Positions 45,337 to 54,194 are shown, counted from the first letter of the stretch. The stretch is 64,000 nucleotides of DNA from CAWHHZ01 sp963829355 (GCA_963829355.1 CAWHHZ010000032.1:1-64000), one strand, 5' to 3'. Translations and numbers: made by a program. Notes: generated from the letters alone by a model not told the origin.

Positions 45337-46488
45337 TTACTCCAGTCCCGGGATCAGCGTATCGATGATCTCGTCGACTATTGGTCCCGCTCCAGCCTGG
45401 TAGCGGTTGAGGAAGACGATCACGGCCAGGTTCTGCTCAGGAAATCGCGAGAAGTGCGCAGTGAAGCCGGCCACCTGCCCCCAATGGCTCTGACGTTCGC
45501 TTCCCCGGTAGTCGCCGAGACTCCAGCCGTAGCCGTACTCGATCGTAGTGCCGTCCTGCCTCCGGGGCTTTTCCCCGCCTGTCACGCGTACCGGCGTCCA
45601 CATTCTGCGTTTCGACTCGTCGCTGAGCAGTGACTCTCCATCGAGAGCCTCGGCCCATATCGCCATGTCACCGACCGAGGAGAGAAGCCCTCCAGCTCCG
45701 AGGGTCGAGGAGCTCTCGGTCGGCGGGCGGTTGATGAGAGTTCCGGTACGGTTGATCCAGTAGCCCGAAGCCCGATGAGGAATGATGTCCTCAGGATCAG
45801 CCATCCGGGTCTGGCTCATTCCGAGAGGTTCGAAGATCCGCTTCTGCAGCGCGGCATCGAGAGGCTGTCCGGCAACGGTTTCCACGATTCGGCTCAACAG
45901 GAAATATCCGGTATTGCTGTAGTAGTAGCCAGTGCCCGGTGGAAAGTCCATCGGCCGCGAGTGCGCAATCTGAATGATCTCTTCGGGAGTCAGCCGGAAC
46001 CGGTAGACGTCGTAGCCGCGGATCTCTTCATAGTCCGGGATGCCGGAAGTGTGGGTGAGCAACTGATGAATGGTGACGCCAAACCACTCGCCAGGTATCT
46101 CGGGCAGATACTTCTGCACTGGATCGTCCAGTCCGATCAGTCCGTCCTCGACCATGAGCATGATCGTGGCTGAGACGAACTGTTTGCTGATCGAGCCGAT
46201 CTCGAAGACGTGCTGTTCGTTGACCGGTACGGCAAGCTCGACGTCGGCCATCCCGAAGCTTCGGGCGAGGATGACCTCTCCGTCGGAGGCGAGCGCATAG
46301 ATGAACCCCGGGATCTCGCGCTCTTCCATGTAGCTCTCGATGCTCTGGTCGAGCCGAGTGAGTGCCTCGGCGGGGGGAAGGTCCTTCTGTGCGAACAGGG
46401 GAGACGCAGAGGAAAAGCACATCACTGCGGTCGCCAGCGCAACGCACGCGGACCGAAGACTCGTGAAGGGAAATGGATGACGGCTCAT
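45337..46488 (-). CDS. Beta-lactamase-related serine hydrolase (class C/PBP4*-like)
   Basis: 383 residues; the ATG at 46488 follows GGAGGATC. It has a signal peptide (about 1-33). The catalytic S-x-x-K is in GSISKQF, the Y-x-N in YYSNTGYF, and HWGQVAG near the C-terminus stands in for the K-T-G element. The family includes esterases, D-aminopeptidases and carboxypeptidase-like enzymes; substrate unknown. Exported. Confidence 0.92.
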   Translation of the reverse strand: MSRHPFPFTSLRSACVALATAVMCFSSASPLFAQKDLPPAEALTRLDQSIESYMEEREIPGFIYALASDGEVILARSFGMADVELAVPVNEQHVFEIGSISKQFVSATIMLMVEDGLIGLDDPVQKYLPEIPGEWFGVTIHQLLTHTSGIPDYEEIRGYDVYRFRLTPEEIIQIAHSRPMDFPPGTGYYYSNTGYFLLSRIVETVAGQPLDAALQKRIFEPLGMSQTRMADPEDIIPHRASGYWINRTGTLINRPPTESSSTLGAGGLLSSVGDMAIWAEALDGESLLSDESKRRMWTPVRVTGGEKPRRQDGTTIEYGYGWSLGDYRGSERQSHWGQVAGFTAHFSRFPEQNLAVIVFLNRYQAGAGPIVDEIIDTLIPGLE

Positions 46489-46558
46489 GACTGGATCCTC
46501 CGTATCTGATCATCCCAGTCTATCGCCTGTGAGGTTCCTGAGAACTCGGCAACCCGGA

Positions 46559-46921
46559 TCAGGCTGCGCAGCTACGAACCGTCTGAACAAGCTCTCGCAC
46601 ATCAAAGGGTTTCGTGAGAACCGCAGAGACGGGATCGGCCATCTTGTGAGCGTCAGAGGGTAGAGCGGCCGAAACGACCACCACACGCGGAAGAGTCGTC
46701 CGCCCCGGCTCCACACGCAGCAGATCGAGCAGTTGCCAGCCCGACATGCGCGGCATCATGAGATCGAGCACGACGACATCGAACTCCTCGCTTCGAAGCC
46801 AACCCATTGCAGATGCACCGTCTTGCGCGGACTCGGTATCGAAGCCGGCGCGACGAAGCGTCACCGCGATCAACGAACGTATGTTCGGATCATCATCGAC
46901 GACGAGTACACGGGAGCCCAT
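46559..46921 (-). CDS. Single-domain response regulator
   Basis: Start at the ATG at 46921 because GGGAG lies 4 nt upstream; an upstream ATG at 46951 lacks a ribosome site. The 120 residues are one receiver domain: LVVDDDPN, the phospho-acceptor in VVVLDLMMPRMSG, VVSA and LTKPFD. There is no output domain. No cognate kinase is adjacent. It resembles the regulator at 32023 in design. Confidence 0.88.
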   Translation of the reverse strand: MGSRVLVVDDDPNIRSLIAVTLRRAGFDTESAQDGASAMGWLRSEEFDVVVLDLMMPRMSGWQLLDLLRVEPGRTTLPRVVVVSAALPSDAHKMADPVSAVLTKPFDVRELVQTVRSCAA

Positions 46922-46983
46922 GGGCTCCCTCTCTGCAATCGCGGTTCCCATTGTCGAATGATGTGGATTTTCAGTGCCGCCGA

Positions 46984-47108
46984 CTACTGCTCCGGCTCGA
47001 GCCACATGCGCTGATCGACAAACGAGATGGCGAGCAGAATTACGCCGAGCGGGATGAAGCTCGTGATCCGGTGGATCGCTTCCAGCGCGGCGAGATCATT
47101 GAGGATGT
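46984..47108 (-). pseudogene. C-terminal remnant of a DUF2339-type membrane protein
   Basis: The peptide VPHILNDLAALEAIHRITSFIPLGV, continuing into a hydrophobic helix and QRMW (written here in part), matches the pattern that ends DUF2339 multi-pass proteins: D-L-x-x-L-x-x-x-x-R-x-x-S-F-x-x-L-G. Only about 40 codons remain. Upstream it meets the repeat at 47137-47216, and nothing of the rest of the gene is found. It is therefore a fossil truncated at or near the repeat. Recognition is by pattern only. Confidence 0.5.
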
Positions 47109-47136
47109 GAGGTACTGCGGTCCGCCCCGTTGTTTG

Positions 47137-47216
47137 TCTCCTCGTTCCTTGAGCTCGAACCGTAAGCACCGCCAGCGCGGGGCACGCTGGATTTTTTCAC
47201 AGCCTCTCAGGATGAC
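47137..47216 (-). repeat. Repeat family 3, copy 3 (reverse orientation)
   Basis: Read on the minus strand it begins GTCATCCTGAGAGGCTGTG and continues through CCAGCGTGCCCCGCGCTGG and GAGCTCAAGGAACG. It is nearly the same as 17975-18080 and 51143-51250 but shorter at its far end. It abuts the DUF2339 remnant. Confidence 0.85.
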
Positions 47217-47309
47217 AGGCTCACCTCAAATTGGCAGGGCTAAAACCATTCCCGGTTCTCAACGTAATATGCTGTTGGCACCCGTAGATCCCACGTGCAA
47301 AGGAAGGTC

Positions 47310-48551
47310 ATGTCCCGAAAGAAGAAGATCATCATCGGCGTCGTCGTAGTCGTGCTCATCGCCGTGGTTGCTGTCAGCATCGTCAGCACTCGCGGCCCGG
47401 AGCTCACGGAAGTTGAAGTGGCGAAGGTTGAGCGCAAGGACCTCGTCAGCCGCGTTACCGCGAACGGAAAGATCGAGGCGAAGCGGAAGGTCGATCTCTC
47501 AGCGAATGTGATGGGTCAGATCGTCAACCTTGCCGTCCGTGAAGGTGATCGCGTCGAGAAGGGCGATTTTCTACTCCAGATCGACAAGACTCAACTCGAA
47601 GCATCCGCAGCCGGTGCGGCCGCCGGCCTCCAGGCTCAGCTCGCTGACCTCGAGGCGTCCCGGGCGAATGCGCAGGAGGCCAGGCTGGCATACGAGCGTG
47701 CTCAAAGGAGTGTCGCCGACAGTCTGATTCCACGTGCCGAGCTCGAGCGTGCTGAATCAGCGGTCAAGTCTGCCGATGCGCAGGTCTCTGCGATCCAGCG
47801 AAGAATCGAGCAGGCGCGCGCCTCGCTCGAGGGGGCTCGCGACACGCTCTCGAAGACCACGATCCGGGCGCCGATGAGCGGTCTGGTGACGGCGCTTCCC
47901 GTGGAGGAGGGTGAGGTTGCGGTAATCGGTACGATGAACAACGCTGGTACTGTCCTCCTGACGATCTCCGACTTGAGTGTCGTCGAAGCGGTCATGGAAG
48001 TCGATGAGACCGACGTGCCTGCCGTCAAGGTGGGTCAGAAGGCAGAAGTCGTGATCGACGCGTTTCCGGATCAGACGTTCACCGGTGTCGTGACGGAGGT
48101 TGCTTCGAGCCCGATCGGTAGCGGCGCAGCAACAGACGCCGTCAACTTCGAGGTCAAGATACAGCTCGACACCCCTCCCGAGGGAATCCGGCCCGGCTAC
48201 TCTGCTTCGGCGGAGATCATCACGGGAACTGCCGAGAACGCAGCCGCCGTACCGATCCAGGCGCTCGTGATCCGGGAGCCCGAAGCAGCCGAAGGTCAGG
48301 TTGCACCCGCCGAGCCCGTGGAAGAGGAAGGGGTTTACCAGTTCAACCGGGAGAGCGGAGAAATCGCCTTCCGGAAGATCGAGACCGGCATTGCCGGTGA
48401 CACCGACATCCAGGTGGTCTCGGGCATCGACGCCGGTGCCGAAATCGTCATCGGTCCCTTCAAGGCGCTGCGGGAGATCGAGGATGGGGACAAGGTGAAG
48501 GTGAGTGAACCGAAAGACAAGAAAGACAAGAAAGAAAAGAGCGAAGACTGA
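47310..48551 (+). CDS. MacA/HlyD-type periplasmic adaptor of an ABC export system
   Basis: 413 residues; the ATG at 47310 follows AAGGAAGG. It has an N-terminal membrane anchor (IIIGVVVVVLIAVVAVSIV), a lipoyl/biotinyl half-motif (GQIVNLAVREGDRVEKGDFLLQID), a long coiled coil (about 95-190), a second lipoyl half (IRAPMSGLVTALPVEEGE), then beta-barrel and membrane-proximal domains. The C-terminal tail is lysine-rich (EPKDKKDKKEKSED). It bridges inner-membrane permeases to an outer-membrane channel. The two permeases follow 3 nt downstream. Confidence 0.92.
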   Translation: MSRKKKIIIGVVVVVLIAVVAVSIVSTRGPELTEVEVAKVERKDLVSRVTANGKIEAKRKVDLSANVMGQIVNLAVREGDRVEKGDFLLQIDKTQLEASAAGAAAGLQAQLADLEASRANAQEARLAYERAQRSVADSLIPRAELERAESAVKSADAQVSAIQRRIEQARASLEGARDTLSKTTIRAPMSGLVTALPVEEGEVAVIGTMNNAGTVLLTISDLSVVEAVMEVDETDVPAVKVGQKAEVVIDAFPDQTFTGVVTEVASSPIGSGAATDAVNFEVKIQLDTPPEGIRPGYSASAEIITGTAENAAAVPIQALVIREPEAAEGQVAPAEPVEEEGVYQFNRESGEIAFRKIETGIAGDTDIQVVSGIDAGAEIVIGPFKALREIEDGDKVKVSEPKDKKDKKEKSED

Positions 48552-48554
48552 TTC

Positions 48555-49766
48555 ATGAGGACTCTCAGCATAGCGGCCGGGGCCCTCGGTACGCACAAGC
48601 TGCGTAGTTTTCTGACGCTCCTCGGGGTGATCATCGGCGTCGCCACGATCGTGACGGTGGTCTCGATCATCTCCGGACTCAACAACTACATCGGCGAGAA
48701 GGTCTTCAACCTCAGTCCGGACGTTTTCATCCTCACCCGCTTTGGCATCATCACGAGCCGCGAAGAGTATCTCGAAGCGGTCAAGCGGAAAAAGGTCACG
48801 ATGCAGGACGTGCAGGCGATCGAGCAGCGCTGCGATTCCTGCGCGATGGTGGGGGCGCAGTCGAGCAGCGGTCAACTCGTCAAACGGGGATCCGAAAAAC
48901 TCGAAAATGTAGAGATCATCGGAACGACCGCGAACATGGCCGAGCTGAACAATCTCGACGTCGAGGTCGGGCGGTACTTCGTCGACAGTGAGGACGATCA
49001 TTCGGCTCTCGTGGCAGTCATCGGAACTGATGTCCGGGACCAGCTCTTCGGACGAGTCGATCCACTGGGCCGGTCGATGAAGATCAGTGGCCGGACGTTC
49101 CGGATCATCGGTCTCCTCGCCAAGCAGGGCTCCGTGCTCGGACAGCCTCAGGACAAGAAAATCTATCTCCCGCTGGGCACATTCAGGAAGATGTACGGGT
49201 CGCGCAGTAATATCTCCGTGTTCGTGAAGCCGGAGGGGGGCGTCCCGGGAATCCGTAAAGCCGAGGACTCCGTCAGGGTGATCATTCGAAGCCGCCGGCA
49301 CACGCCTTTCGACGGGCCTGATCCGTTTCAGATCATCACTGCCGACGCGTTGCAGACGTTGTGGCGCAACATTTCAGGGACTGCCTTCGCGGTGATGGTC
49401 GTGATCTCGAGTATTTCTCTGATCGTGGGCGGGATCGTCATCGCGAACATCATGCTGGTCTCGGTCGTGGAGCGGACGCGAGAGATCGGTGTCCGGCGGG
49501 CCATGGGTGCGCGCCGGCGCGACATCAGGCGTCAGTTTCTCACCGAGGCGATTCTTCTGTCGCTCGGGGGTGGAGTCGTGGGAGTTCTGATCGGCGCGGG
49601 CATCGCGAAGGTCGTTTCGACCATGTTCCCGCTGCCGACGATGGTCCGGCCGTCGCTCATACTCACGGCTCTTCTCATCGCCGTCATCACTGGCGCGATT
49701 GCGGGATTTGCCCCTGCGCGGCGTGCGGCCAATCTGCCACCGATCGAGTCTCTGAGGTTCGAATGA
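48555..49766 (+). CDS. MacB/FtsX-type ABC transporter permease
   Basis: 403 residues. An N-terminal helix (LRSFLTLLGVIIGVATIVTVVSII) leads into a large MacB_PCD periplasmic domain. Three C-terminal helices form the FtsX domain, with MLVSVVERTREIGVRRAMGARRRDI between helices (given here in parts) and PARRAANLPPIESLRFE at the end. It lacks a nucleotide-binding domain, so it needs a separate ATPase, and none is in this cluster. It is paired with the next permease, probably as a heterodimer. Confidence 0.92.
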   Translation: MRTLSIAAGALGTHKLRSFLTLLGVIIGVATIVTVVSIISGLNNYIGEKVFNLSPDVFILTRFGIITSREEYLEAVKRKKVTMQDVQAIEQRCDSCAMVGAQSSSGQLVKRGSEKLENVEIIGTTANMAELNNLDVEVGRYFVDSEDDHSALVAVIGTDVRDQLFGRVDPLGRSMKISGRTFRIIGLLAKQGSVLGQPQDKKIYLPLGTFRKMYGSRSNISVFVKPEGGVPGIRKAEDSVRVIIRSRRHTPFDGPDPFQIITADALQTLWRNISGTAFAVMVVISSISLIVGGIVIANIMLVSVVERTREIGVRRAMGARRRDIRRQFLTEAILLSLGGGVVGVLIGAGIAKVVSTMFPLPTMVRPSLILTALLIAVITGAIAGFAPARRAANLPPIESLRFE

Positions 49767-49779
49767 TGAGGACGAATAA

Positions 49780-51093
49780 ATGACGAGCGAGGTCCTGAAC
49801 GCTCCGGGTGAACGACGCAGCGGAAGATTCAGCGGCGCAGCCCGGCTGACGAGCGAGAACATCGTTTTCGCGATGACTGCCCTTCGAGCGCACAAGCTGC
49901 GTTCTTTTCTGACGGTGGTCGGAATCGTGATCGGCGTGTCCACCGTGATTGCGATGGTCTCGTCGATCGTCGGATTCAGCAACAGCGTCACGGAGGACTT
50001 CGAAGCCTTCGGGGCGACACTCGTCCAGTTTCAGAAGTACGACCCGCAGTTCGGACCAGGAAACCATGAGCGTTCGCAGCGGGTCCGGGAAGAGCTGACG
50101 ATCGAGGATGCGCGGGCATTGAAGGAGCTCGTACCGGAGATGGCGGCCGTTTCGCCGGAGCGTTACTGGGACGGACCGGACGATTCACAGATTCCGGATG
50201 CGAAGTACAAGGCTGCCGAGGCAACGCCGGACACGATCATCGGAGTCACGGAAGACTACACGAGGGCCAACAACCGGTTCGTCGGCGAAGGACGGTTCAT
50301 CACACCCTCGGACGTCCTTCATTCCTCGGATGTCGTGGTCATCGGCGCGGACATCGCCAATGTCCTTTTCGCGAACCTCGATCCTCTGGGGCGTCAAATC
50401 ATGCTGCGGGGAAGAAGCTACACGGTCGTCGGCGTCATGGTCGAGGAGGGATCGACCTTCTTCGAGTCGAGTGACCAGCACATCTACATGCCGATCAGTA
50501 CGTTCGATGACCACTTTCCCTGGGTCAAGCGGGAGCGGGGAGTCAACATCGCGACCGTTCCGCACAGTCCCGATCAGGTGGACACGATCATCGAGAAGGG
50601 GAGTGCCGTTCTTCGCGTGAGGCGGAACGTTCCGTTCAATGAACCGAACGACTTCGGGATCATGACGCCCGACAAGATGATCGGAAACTTCCGTCAGGTG
50701 ACTGGAGGAATCGCGCTCGCGATGATTTTCATCTCATCGATCGCTCTGATCGTCGGGGGAGTGGGGGTGATGAACATCATGCTCGTTTCGGTGACCGAGC
50801 GGACCCGGGAGATCGGCATCAGGAAAGCTGTGGGTGCCGTGCGCAAGGACATCGTCGTGCAGTTTCTGACTGAAGCCATGACTTTGTCCGGGATCGGAGG
50901 TGTGCTGGGCATCGTGCTCGGTATCGCGATCGCGGTCGTGGTTGGCGCCGCGACTCCGCTCGAGACGGCGACACCTCTATGGTCGATCCTCCTTGCATTC
51001 GGCGTCTCGGTCTCGATCGGACTCTTTTTCGGGATCTATCCCGCCTGGAAAGCCGCGAAACTCGACCCGATCGAAGCCCTTCGCTACGAGTGA
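49780..51093 (+). CDS. MacB/FtsX-type ABC transporter permease
   Basis: 437 residues, paralogous to the preceding gene and 13 nt after it. An extra N-terminal extension of about 30 residues precedes the first helix (LRSFLTVVGIVIGVSTVIAMVS). The MacB_PCD domain and FtsX helices follow, with VSVTERTREIGIRKAVGA and the ending PAWKAAKLDPIEALRYE. It probably pairs with the 48555 product in an export or lipoprotein-handling complex driven by an ATPase encoded elsewhere. Confidence 0.92.
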   Translation: MTSEVLNAPGERRSGRFSGAARLTSENIVFAMTALRAHKLRSFLTVVGIVIGVSTVIAMVSSIVGFSNSVTEDFEAFGATLVQFQKYDPQFGPGNHERSQRVREELTIEDARALKELVPEMAAVSPERYWDGPDDSQIPDAKYKAAEATPDTIIGVTEDYTRANNRFVGEGRFITPSDVLHSSDVVVIGADIANVLFANLDPLGRQIMLRGRSYTVVGVMVEEGSTFFESSDQHIYMPISTFDDHFPWVKRERGVNIATVPHSPDQVDTIIEKGSAVLRVRRNVPFNEPNDFGIMTPDKMIGNFRQVTGGIALAMIFISSIALIVGGVGVMNIMLVSVTERTREIGIRKAVGAVRKDIVVQFLTEAMTLSGIGGVLGIVLGIAIAVVVGAATPLETATPLWSILLAFGVSVSIGLFFGIYPAWKAAKLDPIEALRYE

Positions 51094-51142
51094 CGCGAAC
51101 CACGAAGTTACTTTCGCGTCCCGAATCGAGTGTAGCCACACT

Positions 51143-51250
51143 GTCATCCTGAGAGGCTGTGAAAAAATCCAGCGTGCCCTGCGCTGGTGGTGCTTACGGT
51201 CCGAGCTCAAGGAACGAGGAGGCGTCGCGGTGGTTCCTCGGTGCGACGAG
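51143..51250 (+). repeat. Repeat family 3, copy 2
   Basis: Starts GTCATCCTGAGAGGCTGTG and matches 17975-18080 with only a few substitutions over about 105 nt. It lies 67 nt before a GTCATTCC element, and together the two fill most of 51094-51534. Confidence 0.88.
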
Positions 51251-51316
51251 TGATCCTTCGGCTCGCTGCGTTTCACCGCTTCTGATGACACCACTTGTTA
51301 ACCTCACAAAAAGGGC

Positions 51317-51422
51317 CTGTCATTCCGAAGCGAAGCGAGGAATCTGGGTAGGGGACCGAACCAGCAACCTTCCCCCGGTCAGATTCCTCAGTCGCGATAA
51401 GGCCGCTCCTTCGGAATGACAG
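51317..51422. repeat. GTCATTCC-type palindromic element, copy D
   Basis: The ends CTGTCATTCCGAAGCGAAG and GCTCCTTCGGAATGACAG are inverted copies; the inner AGGAATCTGG and AGATTCCTC words also pair. It sits between repeat family 3 and the kinase promoter. Confidence 0.88.
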
Positions 51423-51514
51423 ACGGGTGATTCATTTCACTCCACTTGCGTGTCGAAGCGGCGCCATATCACCGCTCAGGATGACAGTGTCTCTGAGCTT
51501 TCCATTCACTGCCT

Positions 51515-51520
51515 TATACT
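51515..51520 (+). promoter_or_regulatory. Candidate -10 box for a leaderless kinase transcript
   Basis: TATACT lies 14 nt before the kinase ATG at 51535 and no Shine-Dalgarno separates them. It is the third kinase gene here with this arrangement. Confidence 0.5.
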
Positions 51521-51534
51521 CTCTTCATACGACC

Positions 51535-54165
51535 ATGGAAATCACTGTCGGCCAGCAGCTGGGCGATTACGAGATCCTTGCCTTTCTCGGATCTGGTGCG
51601 ATGGGATCGGTGTATCGGGCGCGCGATCGAAGACTTCGCCGGGATGTGGCACTCAAGATCCTGCACGACGATCTCGCAGCATCGCAGCAGGTGCTGCGCC
51701 GCTTCGAGCGGGAGGCACATTCCGCTTCCTCGCTGAACCACCCCAACATCGTCACGGTCTACGAGGTGGGACATGTCGACGAGCTTCACTTCATCGCAAT
51801 GGAGTTCGTCGCGGGCAAACGGCTTCGTGATCTGATCCGGGAAGAGTCGATGACACTTCAGGAGATCGTGAGGATCGCCAGCGGGATCGCCGAGGGTCTG
51901 GCGGCCGCGCACGTCCACGGAATCGTGCACCGCGACCTGAAGCCGGAGAACGTGATGATCTCGAGGGACGGCTTCGTCAAGATTCTCGATTTCGGGCTTG
52001 CGAAGCCTTTTCGTGCGCCCTCCGATCCGCCTGAAGACGAAGATACGCTGCGCCTTCCAACCCATCACACTGGGCACGGCACAATCGTCGGGACGCCGAG
52101 TTACATGTCTCCGGAGCAGGTCGCGGGCGAGGAGCTCGATCATCGATCGGATCAGTTTTCATTCGGAGCGATTCTCTTCGAGATGATCGCGAGACGAAGA
52201 CCCTTCGACCGGGCCACACAGGTCGAGACGATGACTGCGATCTTGAGGGACAAGCCGCCCTGGGTCTCGGAGCTCGTCAATGATGTTCCACCCGAGCTCG
52301 ACCGTCTCATTGGAAGATTGCTGTCGAAGGGCAGAGACGATCGATACGGAGCGACGGACGACCTCGCCCACGATATTCGGGATCTTCGTGACCAGATCTC
52401 GCTCGGCATCGACCGGACGCCGCGTCCTCGAGCCCGGCAGCCCAGGGCTACGCGCCAACTGGTCGTCGGCGCGGTCGTGACTATATTGCTGCTGATTTTC
52501 GTGGCTGCTTATGTGTGGAACAGGGTCGAGCATCGCGCCAGCGATGTCGAAGTGCAGCCCGCAGTGGCTTCTGCTGCCCTCCCGGCGATCAAGTTTCTCG
52601 CCGTGTTCCCGTTCGACGATCTGAGCGGTGATCCCCAGGCGCTTCTCTATGCGCAGGGGATGGCGGAGACCATCAGTATTCGACTCGCTTCACTGCCCGG
52701 AGTGCAGGTGATTCCGCCCTCCGCCGGAAGCGTCACCACTGGTGATCTGAACACGAGAGCGAGAAGCCTCGGTGCAAACCTCGTTCTTCGAGGATCGGTG
52801 CGACGTGCAAACGGCAACCTTCGCATCAACTACCATGTGATCGATCCGGAGCGTGGGACGCAGCTTGCGGCGGGGACCGTGACCGGCTCGATGGACGACC
52901 CTTTCGTCATGGAGGACCGCCTGGCCGACAGTATCCTCCACGCTCTGGAGCTCGAGCTCGGTGAGCAGCGCCGGGGGGCGTCCAATCAGGGCATTCTCGA
53001 TGCTGCTGCGCAGGACCGTTACGTCCAGGCGCTCGGGGCGCTTCAACGATATGAGAACGAGAGCTCGGTCGATCTTGCCGTCGATCTTCTCGAAGAAATC
53101 CGTGCCGACGCTCCCGGCTCGGCCCTCGTCGGTGCAGCACTCGGCCGGGCATATCTGTACAAGTTCCAGTTGACCTCCGACGCAGAGTGGGCCGACAAGG
53201 CGGTCGAGACCAGCGAGAGCGTCATCCGGCTCGATCCGGCGTTGCCGGAAGTTCACGTCACGTTTGGAGAAGTGCTCACGAAGCTTGGGCGTTTTGATGA
53301 GGCGATCCTGAGGTTCCGCGAGGCTCTCGACCAGAGACCGGACTCCGCACCCGCCATGCTCGGGCTGGCCGAGGCGCTCGATCGCGCAGGACGGGATACC
53401 GAAGCGAAGCAGATGTACGAGAAGGCAATCGCAGCGCGTCCCCAGTACTGGGCTGGCTACAACAAGCTCGGCGTGTTCCACTACAGACGCGGCCAACTCG
53501 AGGATGCTGAACGACAGTTCCGCAAGGTGGTCTCACTCACTCCGGACAATACACGTGCGCTCAACAATCTCGGCGGGATCTACTTCAGTACAGGCAGGTT
53601 CGACGAGGCCGCGGAGCGCTTCCGCGATTCGCTCGACATCAGCGAGACCGCGGCTGGCTGGTCAAACCTGGGAACGGCGCTCTATTACGTCGGACGCTTC
53701 GATGATGCAGCGAGTGCGTTTGATCACGCGACGGAGATGGCGCCCGGAAATCATCTGTTCTGGATGAATCTCGGGGATGCGCTGCGCTGGAGCGAAAAGA
53801 GAAAATCCGAGGCGGTCGATGCATATCTCAAGGCTGTCGCACTCTCGCGGGAGGCGATCGGGCGCGACCCGGGCAATGCCAACGCTCACGCGGTCGCCGC
53901 AGCCTCGTATGCAAAGCTCGGCGAGAGCGAGCCTGCGCGGGATTTCATGAGCCGCGCCGTCGCGCTCGGCCCCGACGACCCGGACATTCTCCTGCTCGCT
54001 TCGGTGACCGCACATATCGCCGGACGGGATGAAGAAGCGGGAGAGCTCCTCGCTCGGGCTATCGCAGCGGGAGCAAGTGCGGAAATCGTACGGCGCGAGC
54101 CGGAACTGGCCGCACTGAACGCCAAGGGTGTCGCCGAGAAGCTCTTGCGCAACAAGAGAGAATGA
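51535..54165 (+). CDS. Membrane Ser/Thr protein kinase with TolB-like domain and TPR array
   Basis: 876 residues from the ATG at 51535; the longer open frame runs through repeat DNA. The kinase domain has glycine loop GSGAMGSVY, Lys 41, HRD 132-134, DFG and SPEQ. A transmembrane helix at about 306-325 (LVVGAVVTILLLIFVAAYVW) precedes a TolB-like domain (LAVFPFDDLSGD ... LVLRGSVRRANG). About ten TPR units follow (e.g. ALNNLGGIYFSTGRFDEAAE). The sensor half is outside the cytoplasm. It combines the sensor of the soluble kinase at 6452 with the membrane anchor of the propeller kinases. Confidence 0.92.
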   Translation: MEITVGQQLGDYEILAFLGSGAMGSVYRARDRRLRRDVALKILHDDLAASQQVLRRFEREAHSASSLNHPNIVTVYEVGHVDELHFIAMEFVAGKRLRDLIREESMTLQEIVRIASGIAEGLAAAHVHGIVHRDLKPENVMISRDGFVKILDFGLAKPFRAPSDPPEDEDTLRLPTHHTGHGTIVGTPSYMSPEQVAGEELDHRSDQFSFGAILFEMIARRRPFDRATQVETMTAILRDKPPWVSELVNDVPPELDRLIGRLLSKGRDDRYGATDDLAHDIRDLRDQISLGIDRTPRPRARQPRATRQLVVGAVVTILLLIFVAAYVWNRVEHRASDVEVQPAVASAALPAIKFLAVFPFDDLSGDPQALLYAQGMAETISIRLASLPGVQVIPPSAGSVTTGDLNTRARSLGANLVLRGSVRRANGNLRINYHVIDPERGTQLAAGTVTGSMDDPFVMEDRLADSILHALELELGEQRRGASNQGILDAAAQDRYVQALGALQRYENESSVDLAVDLLEEIRADAPGSALVGAALGRAYLYKFQLTSDAEWADKAVETSESVIRLDPALPEVHVTFGEVLTKLGRFDEAILRFREALDQRPDSAPAMLGLAEALDRAGRDTEAKQMYEKAIAARPQYWAGYNKLGVFHYRRGQLEDAERQFRKVVSLTPDNTRALNNLGGIYFSTGRFDEAAERFRDSLDISETAAGWSNLGTALYYVGRFDDAASAFDHATEMAPGNHLFWMNLGDALRWSEKRKSEAVDAYLKAVALSREAIGRDPGNANAHAVAAASYAKLGESEPARDFMSRAVALGPDDPDILLLASVTAHIAGRDEEAGELLARAIAAGASAEIVRREPELAALNAKGVAEKLLRNKRE

Positions 54166-54194
54166 TCATCGCAGATGAAAGGGAAGGGTGAATC

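Noticed and set aside
46807..47349. Plus-strand open frame of 180 codons upstream of the adaptor gene
   Set aside because: It is made of antisense regulator sequence plus repeat family 3; the same peptide appears at each repeat copy.
47757..49301. Long open frame (514 codons) on the minus strand across the adaptor and permease genes
   Set aside because: It runs antisense over two well-recognised genes and their junction and shows only the low-complexity composition of a shadow frame.
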